Positions 1 through 7,709 of a stretch of 21,984 nt of DNA are shown one piece after another. The stretch covers positions 1 to 21,984 of the forward strand of contig DYCR01000022.1 in the NCBI GenBank assembly GCA_019418025.1. The letters are read 5' to 3'. This DNA comes from Clostridiales bacterium (GTDB lineage: Bacteria > Bacillota > Clostridia > Oscillospirales > Oscillospiraceae). The notes below the pieces were generated by a model. The model did not search any database and was not told where the DNA came from. It saw only the letters and a list, made by a program, of their open reading frames with translations. The translations under genes were made by a program, and so were the position numbers. The stretch's first letter is position 1; each line of letters starts with the position of its first letter.

Positions 1-307
1 CTCCCTGATAGATCAGGCAGTCATTTCCGACAACCGTTGTGGCTCCCACTACGATTCCGGTGCCGTGGTCAATGACCAATCTTCTGCCGATGGTGGCCGC
101 CGGATGGATTTCCACCCCCGTCAGCCACTTTGCAAGCTGACTGATGAGCCTTGCCAGAAAATAACAGTGATGCCCCCACAGCCAATGGCTGATCCGATAA
201 CACAAAATGGCATGGACTCCGTTATAAAGCAGCAGGATCTCCAGCTTTGACCGGGCAGCCGGGTCATTATTCTGGTAGGCCTGCAGCGTCTCCTTTACAT
301 GAAGCAT
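1..307 (-). CDS. cysE: Serine O-acetyltransferase, 5' part (cut by window edge)
   Basis: Transfers acetyl from acetyl-CoA to L-serine, the first committed step of cysteine synthesis in the cytoplasm. About 102 N-terminal residues are visible before the gene leaves the window at position 1. After a helical N-terminal part, the left-handed beta-helix begins with HPAATIG near residue 73. It is followed by DHGTGIVVG, which carries the Asp-His pair typical of the CysE active site, and by further hexapeptide-like turns. The start at 307 is fixed by AAGGAGG immediately upstream. The visible N-terminal domain is short, as in the compact Firmicutes type of CysE. The preceding leader is a T-box with tRNA-Cys features, which independently supports a role in cysteine supply. 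Truncation is an artefact of the window. Confidence 0.93.
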   Translation of the reverse strand, partial: MLHVKETLQAYQNNDPAARSKLEILLLYNGVHAILCYRISHWLWGHHCYFLARLISQLAKWLTGVEIHPAATIGRRLVIDHGTGIVVGATTVVGNDCLIYQG

Positions 308-320
308 AAGACCTCCTTAA

Positions 321-358
321 ACAGTAAATGCCTCTTGCACCAAGGCGGTACAAGAGGC
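321..358 (-). terminator. T-box leader terminator hairpin upstream of cysE
   Basis: On the minus strand, GCCTCTTG (351-358) pairs with CAAGAGGC (330-337). Inner TACC/GGTG pairs extend the stem to about 12 bp around a 5-nt loop. A T-rich stretch (ATTTACTGTTT) follows. The 5' arm contains the CTCT used by the alternative antiterminator, so this is the regulated terminator of the T-box. Confidence 0.88.
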
Positions 359-537
359 GAAAAAGTCGCGGTTCCACTCTCATTTATCACTCATAGCTGT
401 ATCGTAAGCCAACGGACTCTCGTCGCAGCTCCCGGACGCACATTCGCTCAATTCCCTCGCCCGGGCTTACAGCCAACGACCCAGACTCTCTGCCAGCTTC
501 ATGAGTTACTCTTTCCGATCACAACCGCATTCAGTTT
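321..537 (-). promoter_or_regulatory. T-box riboswitch, probably tRNA-Cys responsive, controlling cysE
   Basis: Reading the minus strand, the conserved T-box AGAGTGGAACCGCGA lies at 366-380, just before the terminator of the cysE leader. The antiterminator can be drawn: AGAG pairs with CUCU, GCGA pairs with UCGC, and the 7-nt bulge is UGGAACC (370-376). The variable base of the UGGNACC bulge is A, which pairs with a U discriminator base; tRNA-Cys normally has U73. A candidate specifier codon is TGC at 438-440 (overlapping TGT at 440-442); both encode Cys. The AGAGAGTCTGGG and GTAAGCCCGGG segments near 463-490 form the distal part of Stem I. Known of the class: uncharged tRNA stabilises the antiterminator and allows readthrough. 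The exact specifier is inferred, not proven. Confidence 0.93.
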
Positions 538-542
538 TTCCT

Positions 543-572
543 ATTTTACCATTTTTCATAGCATATTGTCAA
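543..572 (-). promoter_or_regulatory. Sigma-A type promoter of the cysE leader
   Basis: On the minus strand a perfect TTGACA (567-572) is separated by 18 bp from TAAAAT (543-548). Transcription would begin near 536, just before the T-box Stem I. Confidence 0.8.
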
Positions 573-598
573 GTTCGATTCATTCTATGCCGCCCACA

Positions 599-723
599 CC
601 GGAAAGGGAACCTACCGTTCCCGCCGGCTCCTGCTCGGGCATATACCAATCAGGAATGAAACTGATGCAGAACGGTTCGTGCGCCCTTGAGCATCTGCGT
701 CATGGTATTGTACCATATATGCC
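599..723. other. Structured non-coding stretch (two imperfect palindromes), function unknown
   Basis: This fills most of the gene-free region between the pgsA terminator (736-780) and the cysE promoter (567-572). A first hairpin at 599-627 has CCGG, 3 nt, GGGAAC, a 5-nt loop, GTTCCC, 1 nt, CCGG. A second, larger element at 638-723 is bounded by GGCATATA (638-645) and TATATGCC (716-723). Inside it are a perfect ATGGTA/TACCAT hairpin around 702-716 and a GAACGGTTC palindrome near 670. No convincing ORF with a ribosome binding site covers it. It could be a dispersed palindromic repeat, an old mobile-element remnant, or part of a small RNA; nothing here decides between these. Confidence 0.45.
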
Positions 724-735
724 GAGGCATCGCAA

Positions 736-780
736 TAAAAATACGCAGTGCGAACTCCAAGCAGAATCCGCACTGCGCAT
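736..780 (-). terminator. Intrinsic terminator after pgsA
   Basis: On the minus strand a stem of about 12 bp (GCGCAGTGCG with CGCACTGCGT) is followed by TTTTTATT. It starts 8 nt after the pgsA stop codon and closes the long yqhQ-prmC-recA-rimO-pgsA run. Confidence 0.88.
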
Positions 781-788
781 CAATATGA

Positions 789-1322
789 TCAGTTAAGTCC
801 CAGAGCGCTCCAGTTCTTGATGAAGTACTCTGCGCCGGAGTAAACCGTAGTCAGAACAATGACTGCCGTTACCGCAATATTCAGCACATGGATCGTCGGG
901 AATGCCATCATCAGGCACAGGCCGATCATTGTGCTTGCCGTCTTGACCTTGCCGCTCCAGCCGGCTGCGATGACAGTACCGTTGCCGACCGCCACCAAAC
1001 GAAGTCCGGTCACGGCAAATTCTCTGGCCAGCACGATCATCAGTGCCCAAGCAGGCATCATCCCCCACTCCACAAACATGGTCATTGCCGCAATGGTCAG
1101 CAGCTTATCTGCCAGCGGATCCAGAAACTTGCCGAAATCGCTGACCTGATTGTAGTGACGGGCAATGTATCCATCCACAAAATCCGTTGCACTTGCCACG
1201 ATAAAGACTGCAAGACCGATCCACATCCACATCCCTGCCTGACCGTGGCTCAGATACATCAGCACCATATACACCGGGATCATCGCCACCCGCAGCAGGG
1301 TAATCTTACTTGCCGTTGTCAT
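789..1322 (-). CDS. pgsA: CDP-diacylglycerol--glycerol-3-phosphate 3-phosphatidyltransferase
   Basis: Makes phosphatidylglycerophosphate from CDP-diacylglycerol and glycerol-3-phosphate at the inner face of the membrane, committing lipid to phosphatidylglycerol and cardiolipin. The 177-residue product carries the complete CDP-alcohol phosphotransferase motif, D47-x2-D50-G51-x2-A54-R55-x8-G64-x3-D68-x3-D72. Hydrophobic segments lie around residues 8-24, 32-47 and through the C-terminal half. The ATG at 1322 is preceded by GGAGG, 5 nt after the rimO stop. An open frame continues upstream but only as a shadow of rimO, so that longer version is rejected. Last gene of the nine-gene run, followed by a strong terminator. 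Confidence 0.95.
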   Translation of the reverse strand: MTTASKITLLRVAMIPVYMVLMYLSHGQAGMWMWIGLAVFIVASATDFVDGYIARHYNQVSDFGKFLDPLADKLLTIAAMTMFVEWGMMPAWALMIVLAREFAVTGLRLVAVGNGTVIAAGWSGKVKTASTMIGLCLMMAFPTIHVLNIAVTAVIVLTTVYSGAEYFIKNWSALGLN

Positions 1323-1327
1323 TTTTA

Positions 1328-2656
1328 TCAATCCTCCACGATATAGCCGGTCAACTCGCCGTCCACGCTGCCATCGATGCAGACATTGACAAACTGCCCT
1401 TCTCGGATCGCTTCCTCCGCAGAGATCCAGACTCTTCCGTCGATGTCGGGCGAATCGGCAAAGCTGCGTCCATAATACTGTCCGGACTCCTCGTCGTAAC
1501 CCTCGCACAGGACCTCAAGGCACTTGCCCACCATGGATGCATTGTATTCATCCATGATTCTGGACTGAAGCTCCTCCACGATCTGTGCCCGCTGCTGAGC
1601 GATCTCCTCATCGGGATACTCCATCAGTGCGGCCTCACTGCCCTCCTGCGGAGAGAAGGGAAATGCACCTACCCGCTCCAGTCTCTGCTCTTTTAGGAAG
1701 TCACACAGCTCTGCAAACTCCTCCTCCCCCTCACCGGGCAAGCCCGTGATGACACTGGTGCGCAGCACCAGACCGGGTATCCTTCTGCGCAGCTCTTGGA
1801 ACAGCCAGCGAATGTATTCGCCATTTCCTCGGCGGTTCATCTTCTCAAGGATCATATTGTTGCAATGCTGAATGGGAATGTCCAAATATTTCAGGATCTT
1901 CGGCTCATTTGCGATGGTGTCGATCAGCTCCTGATCGATCTCATCCGGATAAACATAGTGCAGTCTGACCCAGTGGATATCGTCGATCTTACATAGCTCC
2001 CGCAGCAGCGTAGGCAGCAAACGCTTCCCCTCAGGAAGATCCGTGCCGTACCGGCTGGTGTCCTGCGCCACGACGATCATTTCCCGAACGCCTTGGCTTG
2101 CCAGCACCCGAGCCTCATAGAGGACCTCATCCAGACCTCGGCTGCGGAACCTGCCCCGCAGAGAAGGGATCACACAATAGGCGCAATGATTGTCACAGCC
2201 CTCTGCGATTTTCAGGAATGCATAGTGCTGCGGGGTGGTCAGCACGCGGCCCACTTCCTCTTCCGGCTGATCAATGTCACCAAAGTCAAAAACCTTCTCC
2301 CCGTTCAGTAGCTTGTCGATCGCATCGACGATATGGGTGTAGCTTCCGGTTCCCAGTACACCGTCAACCTCCGGCATTTCATCCAGAATATCCTGCTGAT
2401 AGCGCTGAGAAAGACATCCTGTCACTAGGATTTTCCCCACCATCCCGGCATCCTTCAGGCTCCCGGTCTGCAAGATATTGTCGATTGCCTCTGCCTTTGC
2501 CGAGTCGATAAAGCCGCAGGTATTAATGACGACCACATCGCTGCCAACTACATCTGCCTCAATTGTGTGCCCCGCCTCCTGCACGCGGTACATCATCCGC
2601 TCGCAGTCCACCTGATTTTTGGCACAACCCAAAGAAATAAAACCTATCTTTGCCAT
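1328..2656 (-). CDS. rimO: Ribosomal protein S12 methylthiotransferase RimO
   Basis: Radical-SAM enzyme that adds a methylthio group to the conserved aspartate of ribosomal protein uS12. The 442-residue protein has the three-domain MTTase layout. An N-terminal UPF0004 domain carries three cluster cysteines (C11 in SLGCAKN, C47 in NTCGF, C81 in VTGCLSQR). The radical-SAM domain has CDNHCAYC (C153, C157, C160), and a C-terminal TRAM domain spans about 373-442. The N-terminal SLGCAKNQVDCE signature favours RimO over MiaB. The start is supported by GGAGG, which overlaps the end of recX; the gap to recX is 3 nt, suggesting translational coupling. Full length for the family. Confidence 0.96.
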   Translation of the reverse strand: MAKIGFISLGCAKNQVDCERMMYRVQEAGHTIEADVVGSDVVVINTCGFIDSAKAEAIDNILQTGSLKDAGMVGKILVTGCLSQRYQQDILDEMPEVDGVLGTGSYTHIVDAIDKLLNGEKVFDFGDIDQPEEEVGRVLTTPQHYAFLKIAEGCDNHCAYCVIPSLRGRFRSRGLDEVLYEARVLASQGVREMIVVAQDTSRYGTDLPEGKRLLPTLLRELCKIDDIHWVRLHYVYPDEIDQELIDTIANEPKILKYLDIPIQHCNNMILEKMNRRGNGEYIRWLFQELRRRIPGLVLRTSVITGLPGEGEEEFAELCDFLKEQRLERVGAFPFSPQEGSEAALMEYPDEEIAQQRAQIVEELQSRIMDEYNASMVGKCLEVLCEGYDEESGQYYGRSFADSPDIDGRVWISAEEAIREGQFVNVCIDGSVDGELTGYIVED

Positions 2657-2659
2657 AAA

Positions 2660-3289
2660 TTATCCTCCGAAAAATTCATCCGTTTCTTCTCCCAAAGATT
2701 CCAACGCCCTGCGGACAGCACCATAGCTGTGTCCTCGACGCAGCAGTCCATCGATCGCCCGCTTTTTCTGACGTTCATCCGCCCCCGCCGGAAGCTTGCT
2801 TCGGAGAAATTTCAATATGTATTCTGTCTGCTCGGGATAGTCCTCAAGTGCTTCATCCCAGAGCGCCTTTGGAATTTGCTTTTCATACAGCGCCTGCTTT
2901 GCACGGCTTCTTCCATAGCCCTTTGCAATGCATCTGGATACGATCTGGGCAGCAGTCTGCCGATCGTCCACCAGATGGAGCTCCTCCATCCATGCAACCG
3001 CTTCCTTCGCCTGCTGTGCATTTTCTCCCTTTTGCACCAGTCTCTGCTCCAGAACCTTTCGGGAAACGCTGCTAGCAGATACGATCCGCACCGCCCGCAT
3101 TTTTGCCGAGTAAGCCCCTGCACTTTCCTGCAGGGACACCATCTGCTCATCCGACAGCTCAAGCCCAGGAAACAGGCCGTAGTCCTCGATCAGCTGACGG
3201 TACACCCGCATCGACAGCCCTGAGGAAAACTTGATCAGGATGCGCCCAGACCGATCGGGACTGGACGCAATGGAATCAATCCTCATCAT
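2660..3289 (-). CDS. recX: Regulatory protein RecX
   Basis: Modulator of RecA filaments. About 209 residues, in the usual size range of Firmicutes RecX. It is mostly helical with the repeated three-helix pattern of the family; recognisable pieces are the ASSVSRKVLEQRL segment and the WMEELHLVDDR segment. It overlaps the 3' end of recA by about 14 nt, with tandem ATG codons at 3289 and 3286. No good independent ribosome binding site precedes them, so translation is probably coupled to recA. A TTG just upstream (3292) is a poorer start. Position directly after recA is the classical context and is part of the evidence, since RecX is weakly conserved in sequence. Confidence 0.9.
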   Translation of the reverse strand: MMRIDSIASSPDRSGRILIKFSSGLSMRVYRQLIEDYGLFPGLELSDEQMVSLQESAGAYSAKMRAVRIVSASSVSRKVLEQRLVQKGENAQQAKEAVAWMEELHLVDDRQTAAQIVSRCIAKGYGRSRAKQALYEKQIPKALWDEALEDYPEQTEYILKFLRSKLPAGADERQKKRAIDGLLRRGHSYGAVRRALESLGEETDEFFGG

Positions 3290-4382
3290 CAAAGTCGTCG
3301 GCGCTTACGGCAATTGCCTTTTCAGCAGCCTTTGCCTGAGGCCGGGCCGCACCGCCCATCAGCTTGTACATGTTATCCCGAACCTGCTGCTCGACCTGAT
3401 CCGCAATTTCGGGGTTGTTCTGCAAATACGCCTTGACAGAGTCCTTGCCCTGACCGATGCGCTCTTCACCCATGCTGAACCAGCTTCCGCTCTTCTGGAC
3501 AATATCCAGCTGAACCGCCAGATCCACCAGTTCGCCCCACTTGGCGATGCCCTGACCGTACATGATATCGAAATGTGCTTCACGGAAAGGAGGCGCCACC
3601 TTGTTTTTGACCACCTTGACACGGGTCTTGTTGCCGATGATGTTGCCGCCCTCCTTCAGAGATTCCACTCTGCGGACATCCAGACGGACAGAAGAATAGA
3701 ACTTCAGCGCATTGCCGCCGGTGGTCGTTTCGGGGTTGCCGTACATCACGCCGATCTTCATACGCAGCTGGTTGATGAAAATGACCACGCAGTTGGTCTT
3801 TGCGATGGTGCCTGCCAGCTTACGCAGGGCCTGAGACATCAGACGAGCCTGCAAGCCGACAAAGGTGTCACCCATCTCGCCTTCGATTTCCGCACGGGGG
3901 GTCAGAGCCGCAACCGAGTCAACGACGACTGCATCCACAGCGCCGCTGCGGACCAGTGCATCGGTGATCTCCAATGCCTGTTCACCGGTATCCGGCTGAG
4001 AAACCAGCATATTATCCGTATCCACGCCCAGAGCCGCCGCATAAACGGGGTCGAGTGCATGCTCGGCATCCACAAAGGCGACCTCTCCGCCCTGCTTCTG
4101 TGCCTCTGCCAGAATATGCAATGCCAGTGTGGTCTTACCGGAGGACTCCGGTCCGTAGATCTCGATGATTCTTCCCTTGGGGACACCGCCGATTCCCAGC
4201 GCCGCATCCAGAGCCAGTGAGCCTGTGGGAATTGCCTCCACATTCATCTCGGGCCGGTCACCCAGACGCATCACCGCGCCCTTACCAAAACTCTTTTCAA
4301 TCTGAGAAAGTGCTGTGTCCAGCGCTTTTTTCTTGTCGCTTGCGGGTGTAGGCGCCTCGTATGCGCCGGTTTTCTTTGCCAT
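3276..4382 (-). CDS. recA: Recombinase RecA
   Basis: ATP-dependent strand-exchange protein and SOS coprotease. 368 residues, normal for RecA. Walker A is GPESSGKT at residues 77-84; the VVVDSVAAL Walker B strand and INQLRMKIG (DNA-binding loop region) are intact; the acidic tail ends DDFDDED. The ATG at 4382 is preferred because GGGAGG sits about 10 nt upstream; an in-frame TTG at 4388 would be too close to that site. The ATG follows the prmC stop by 2 nt. I saw no palindromic GAAC-N4-GTTC LexA/DinR box in roughly 100 nt upstream, which is prmC coding sequence, so recA appears to depend on an operon promoter or one not recognisable here. Confidence 0.98.
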   Translation of the reverse strand: MAKKTGAYEAPTPASDKKKALDTALSQIEKSFGKGAVMRLGDRPEMNVEAIPTGSLALDAALGIGGVPKGRIIEIYGPESSGKTTLALHILAEAQKQGGEVAFVDAEHALDPVYAAALGVDTDNMLVSQPDTGEQALEITDALVRSGAVDAVVVDSVAALTPRAEIEGEMGDTFVGLQARLMSQALRKLAGTIAKTNCVVIFINQLRMKIGVMYGNPETTTGGNALKFYSSVRLDVRRVESLKEGGNIIGNKTRVKVVKNKVAPPFREAHFDIMYGQGIAKWGELVDLAVQLDIVQKSGSWFSMGEERIGQGKDSVKAYLQNNPEIADQVEQQVRDNMYKLMGGAARPQAKAAEKAIAVSADDFDDED

Positions 4383-4384
4383 AA

Positions 4385-5263
4385 TCAATTATCCTCCCTG
4401 CAATATTGGGCAAGACATGCCCGTTCTCTATCATTAAAATCCTTGACCCTCTGTCGGACCGTAAAGCCCTCCTGGGTCATGATCCGGCATACATCGTCTC
4501 CCTGCCCCATTCCAAACTCAAAGCAGAGATAACCGCCGGGTTTCAGGCACGTGCGGTAGTTCCTTGCGATGGCCCGGTAAAAATCCAGACCGTCAGCACC
4601 GCCCCACAGAGCCATATGCGGCTCAAAATTTTTGACGCTGTCATCCAACTGCTCCATCTCCTGTGTGGTCACATAGGGCGGGTTGGAAACGATCATATCA
4701 AACTTCCCCAGAAAAGCAGGCGGCTCCTTCATGGCATCCACCTGCACGCAGGAGACCCGACCGGACATTTTATGGTTGGTGACGTTTTTCTTTGCCACCG
4801 CCAATGCCTGTCTGGACAGGTCCGCCAAGGTGACCTTAGCGTCCTTCACACGGTCAGCAATTGCCAGTCCCACACAGCCCGATCCGGTACACAAATCTAA
4901 AATTCTGGGAGCTTCATCCAAAAATAAAGCCTGACGTATGGCAATTTCTGCCAAAGCACAGGTATCGTCTCTGGGGATCAGGACATCTCTGGTCACAACA
5001 AGATTCATCCCATAAAAATCCCATTCCCCCAATACATATGCCAAAGGCTCGCCGCTGACGATCCGCTCCACAGCAAGCTCCAGCTTCTGGGTTACTTCAT
5101 CGAGAGCATACTTATCCCCGTCGGCGATCAGCGCCTCCTGACTCTTGCCGGAAATATGCTGCAGCAGCTGTCTGGCCAGTATGCCTGCCTGCCGAGGGTC
5201 ATCGCCCGATGCCAGAAAGCCCCGACGCGCCTCTAAATACAGATCTGCGTATTTTTTCACCAT
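4385..5263 (-). CDS. prmC: Peptide chain release factor N5-glutamine methyltransferase
   Basis: Methylates the glutamine of the GGQ motif in release factors RF1/RF2 using S-adenosylmethionine. 292 residues: an N-terminal helical release-factor-binding domain (about 1-80), then a Rossmann methyltransferase with the SAM motif LDLCTGSGCVGLA (122-134) and the catalytic NPPY at 194-197. The usual IPRPETE loop is IPRDDT here, a minor variation. The ATG at 5263 is preceded by AGGAAGG and overlaps the yqhQ stop by 7 nt. prmC usually sits beside prfA; here it lies between yqhQ and recA. The yqhQ-prmC adjacency is common in Clostridia, with prfA presumably elsewhere. Confidence 0.95.
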   Translation of the reverse strand: MVKKYADLYLEARRGFLASGDDPRQAGILARQLLQHISGKSQEALIADGDKYALDEVTQKLELAVERIVSGEPLAYVLGEWDFYGMNLVVTRDVLIPRDDTCALAEIAIRQALFLDEAPRILDLCTGSGCVGLAIADRVKDAKVTLADLSRQALAVAKKNVTNHKMSGRVSCVQVDAMKEPPAFLGKFDMIVSNPPYVTTQEMEQLDDSVKNFEPHMALWGGADGLDFYRAIARNYRTCLKPGGYLCFEFGMGQGDDVCRIMTQEGFTVRQRVKDFNDRERACLAQYCREDN

Positions 5264-6261
5264 GCGTCACTACCTTCCTGCTCCGGCAGCACCGCCTTCA
5301 CTGCCTCGATCGCAACCTCGATCATGGTATCATCCGGCTCGTTTGTGGTGAAATTCTGCATCCACAGACCGGGGGCCGTCACGATTCTGGTCAGCCAATT
5401 GTCCGTTCTTCCCACCCATCGATTGATCTCATAGCTGAATGCCACGACCAACGGCAGAAGCAGCAGCTTGAACAAAATCATGATGAACTTATAGGCCACG
5501 GTCCCTCGCATCAGCTCCAGTGCAGGGACAAGGTCCAGAAGCACCGATGATGCTACGCTGAAAATCAGGATCGACAGGATCATCACCACCAGCAGAAAGC
5601 TCGTTCCGCACCGGGGGTGCAGTCTGGTCTGACTGCGTACATTTTCAACCGTAAGGGGCAGCCTTGCCTCATAGCAGCGGATGGTCTTATGCTCCGCTCC
5701 ATGATAGGCAAACAGACGCTTCATATCCTTCATTTGAGAAATGATCACCATGTACGCCATAAAAATGATCATCCGGATCAGTCCCTCAATCAAATTGATG
5801 CCGATATTGCTATCGATCCACCGATCAAAAAATCCGCCAATGACCATGGGCAGCACAAAAAACAGCACGATAGACAGTCCCAAGCCTACAACAGCGGCAC
5901 TTGTTACCAAAAATTTCTGGAAGCGGTCACTCCCCATTTTTTTCTCCAGCCACTGATCGAATTTGCTGGGCTCTTCGGTCTCCCCTCCTTCGGCGGCAAG
6001 ATCCGCAGAGTGGAGCAGCGCCTTCACGCCCACGATCTGGGCATCAAAGAAGTTATACACCCCTCGAATCAGGGGCCATTTCAGCGCCGATCCCTCCTTC
6101 AGGATGCGCCGCTGTGTCAGCTCGACATTCAGACCATCCTTTGTGCGGCAAACCACCGCGTCCTTTTCAGGCCCTCGCATCATGATCCCTTCAATCAGCG
6201 CCTGTCCGCCTATCATGGTCTTGAATTGTTCGCAGGAATTACAAGTTTCTTTCTTCGCCAT
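5257..6261 (-). CDS. yqhQ: DUF1385 membrane protein, YqhQ family
   Basis: Integral membrane protein of unknown molecular function. 334 residues. Conserved family blocks are GGQALIEG (18-25) with the following MMRGP, YHGAEHK (186-192) and HPRCGTSF (215-222). The His/Glu/Cys content of these blocks suggests metal or thiol chemistry, but that is inference. Likely membrane segments lie at about 117-145, 155-175, 220-245 and 257-277. The N-terminus has CNSC (7-10). ATG at 6261 is chosen because GTGAGG lies 9 nt upstream; a GTG at 6276 would overlap that site. It starts 11 nt after the histidine kinase stop and overlaps prmC at its end. Confidence 0.9.
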   Translation of the reverse strand: MAKKETCNSCEQFKTMIGGQALIEGIMMRGPEKDAVVCRTKDGLNVELTQRRILKEGSALKWPLIRGVYNFFDAQIVGVKALLHSADLAAEGGETEEPSKFDQWLEKKMGSDRFQKFLVTSAAVVGLGLSIVLFFVLPMVIGGFFDRWIDSNIGINLIEGLIRMIIFMAYMVIISQMKDMKRLFAYHGAEHKTIRCYEARLPLTVENVRSQTRLHPRCGTSFLLVVMILSILIFSVASSVLLDLVPALELMRGTVAYKFIMILFKLLLLPLVVAFSYEINRWVGRTDNWLTRIVTAPGLWMQNFTTNEPDDTMIEVAIEAVKAVLPEQEGSDAW

Positions 6262-6272
6262 GTATATGATCC

Positions 6273-7685
6273 TCACTGATTTGCAGGCAGGCGCACCGAT
6301 ACCAGTGTACCGCCGCCCACTGCATTTTGCAATTCTAATGCACCGCCGTGCATCTGGACGATCTCATCGCTCACCGCCAGACCGATGCCGGAGCCTCTGG
6401 CCTTGGAGCTTCCCTTGTAAAATTTCTTCTTTACGAGGGAGATCTCATCCTCCGGTATTCCCGGACCGTAATCCCGAATGTGGATGATGACCTCATTGCC
6501 GGTATAGCAGATGTCCGAGTCGATCTGCTTGCCTTCTCCTCCATGCTTCGCCGCGTTATCCAAAATATTCAGAAATACCTGCCGCAGGCGTTTTGGGTCG
6601 CAGGAGATCTCCGGGATATCCTCATCATGATCCTGATAGTTCAGCACGATGCCCTCCTGCTTCAGCCGGCTGCCGTACATGTACACCGTGTCCTCAAACT
6701 CTCCGCGGATATCGACTTTCTCTATATTCAGCGTCATGCGTCCGTCCTGTATCCTCGTAAAGTCCAGCAGTTCAACGACCATCTCGGTCAGGCGCCTTGC
6801 TTCACGCAGGATGATCCCCATGCCTCTGCGGGTCTGCACCGGGTCCATGGAATCCATGGACAGCAGCGTCTCGCCCCATCCGGTGATCGCCGTCAGCGGG
6901 GTGCGCAGCTCATGGGAAAGGGACGATATGAACTCCGTCTGGGTTTTTTCATTCTGGTTGATCTGCATGGACATCTCGTTGATTGCATCGGCAAGCTCTC
7001 CGATCTCATCCAGATATTTGGTCTGGATCTGCGCACCGTAGCTGCCGCCTGTGATACGCTTTGCCGTTTCCGTAATATCGGCGATCGGTATCAGGATCGA
7101 ATGGATGTAATAGTTGCTGGTCAGCACCAGAATCAGCAGGAACACAAGGCAGAAAAACACCGTGATCAGTACGATATAGGTGATCTGCATGTCCATCACT
7201 CTTGTGCTGGTCACAAAACGAAGGACCCCGATCACCTCACCGCCGTTATAGATCAGCGGAGTGGATACTGCCATGATCCGTTCACCGGTGTTTTGATCCT
7301 TGCCCACGAATGTCTCGGCATCCCGCTTCGTCATTGCCTGAGAAATCTCAGGGGTCTGGGGTGCCTTCCCTGCCCAAGGGCCATAGGAGGATGCTACGAT
7401 CCGGCCCTGCTGATTGATAAACTGCAACTCAATATGGTTCCTGTCCTCGTACGTTTCCGTAAAATCCACACAGGACTGGTAAAATTTTGAATAATCAAAA
7501 TTGATGCTTTCTTCAAAAAAATCCTTGGTTGTCTTGGCTCTGTAACGCAGATCTGATTCCATGCCGGAATAGTAATACGTCGAAAAGCTGGCTGTCACCA
7601 GAAGCACACTGACCAACGCCAACGGCACCACAACCAGAAATGTATTCATAAGCCATCTGCGCCGCAGACCACCCAATTTTTTCAT
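6273..7685 (-). CDS. Sensor histidine kinase (PhoR/VicK type layout)
   Basis: Membrane sensor kinase partnered with the response regulator just upstream. 470 residues in the order: TM1 about 14-36; an extracellular sensor domain about 37-165 (Cache/PAS-like by length and pattern); TM2 about 168-190; HAMP linker about 191-245; HisKA with phospho-accepting H258 in SHELRTP; HATPase with the N box NILDNAAKH (373-381), G1 box DYGPGIP (405-411) and G2 box GSGIGLAV (431-438). All catalytic elements are present, so it should be active. GGGAG precedes the start at 7685, 24 nt after the regulator stop. The signal is not known; the co-operonic lipoprotein may take part in sensing. Confidence 0.94.
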   Translation of the reverse strand: MKKLGGLRRRWLMNTFLVVVPLALVSVLLVTASFSTYYYSGMESDLRYRAKTTKDFFEESINFDYSKFYQSCVDFTETYEDRNHIELQFINQQGRIVASSYGPWAGKAPQTPEISQAMTKRDAETFVGKDQNTGERIMAVSTPLIYNGGEVIGVLRFVTSTRVMDMQITYIVLITVFFCLVFLLILVLTSNYYIHSILIPIADITETAKRITGGSYGAQIQTKYLDEIGELADAINEMSMQINQNEKTQTEFISSLSHELRTPLTAITGWGETLLSMDSMDPVQTRRGMGIILREARRLTEMVVELLDFTRIQDGRMTLNIEKVDIRGEFEDTVYMYGSRLKQEGIVLNYQDHDEDIPEISCDPKRLRQVFLNILDNAAKHGGEGKQIDSDICYTGNEVIIHIRDYGPGIPEDEISLVKKKFYKGSSKARGSGIGLAVSDEIVQMHGGALELQNAVGGGTLVSVRLPANQ

Positions 7686-7709
7686 GCGCTTCTCCCTGTC
7701 GTTTTTAAT

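Noticed and set aside
610..712. Minus-strand micro-ORF in the palindromic stretch (a frame ending GSLSGVGGIE)
   Set aside because: Protein-like composition, but no start codon with a ribosome binding site in frame; the palindromic structure is a simpler explanation.
299..796. 165-codon plus-strand frame between cysE and pgsA
   Set aside because: It runs across the T-box, terminator, promoter and palindromes on the other strand and lacks a ribosome binding site.
1323..1508. N-terminal extension of pgsA by 62 residues
   Set aside because: The extension lies in rimO coding sequence, is Arg-rich, and the ATG at 1322 has a proper GGAGG.
3231..4220. 329-codon plus-strand frame opposite recA
   Set aside because: Antisense shadow; recA is fully conserved on the other strand.
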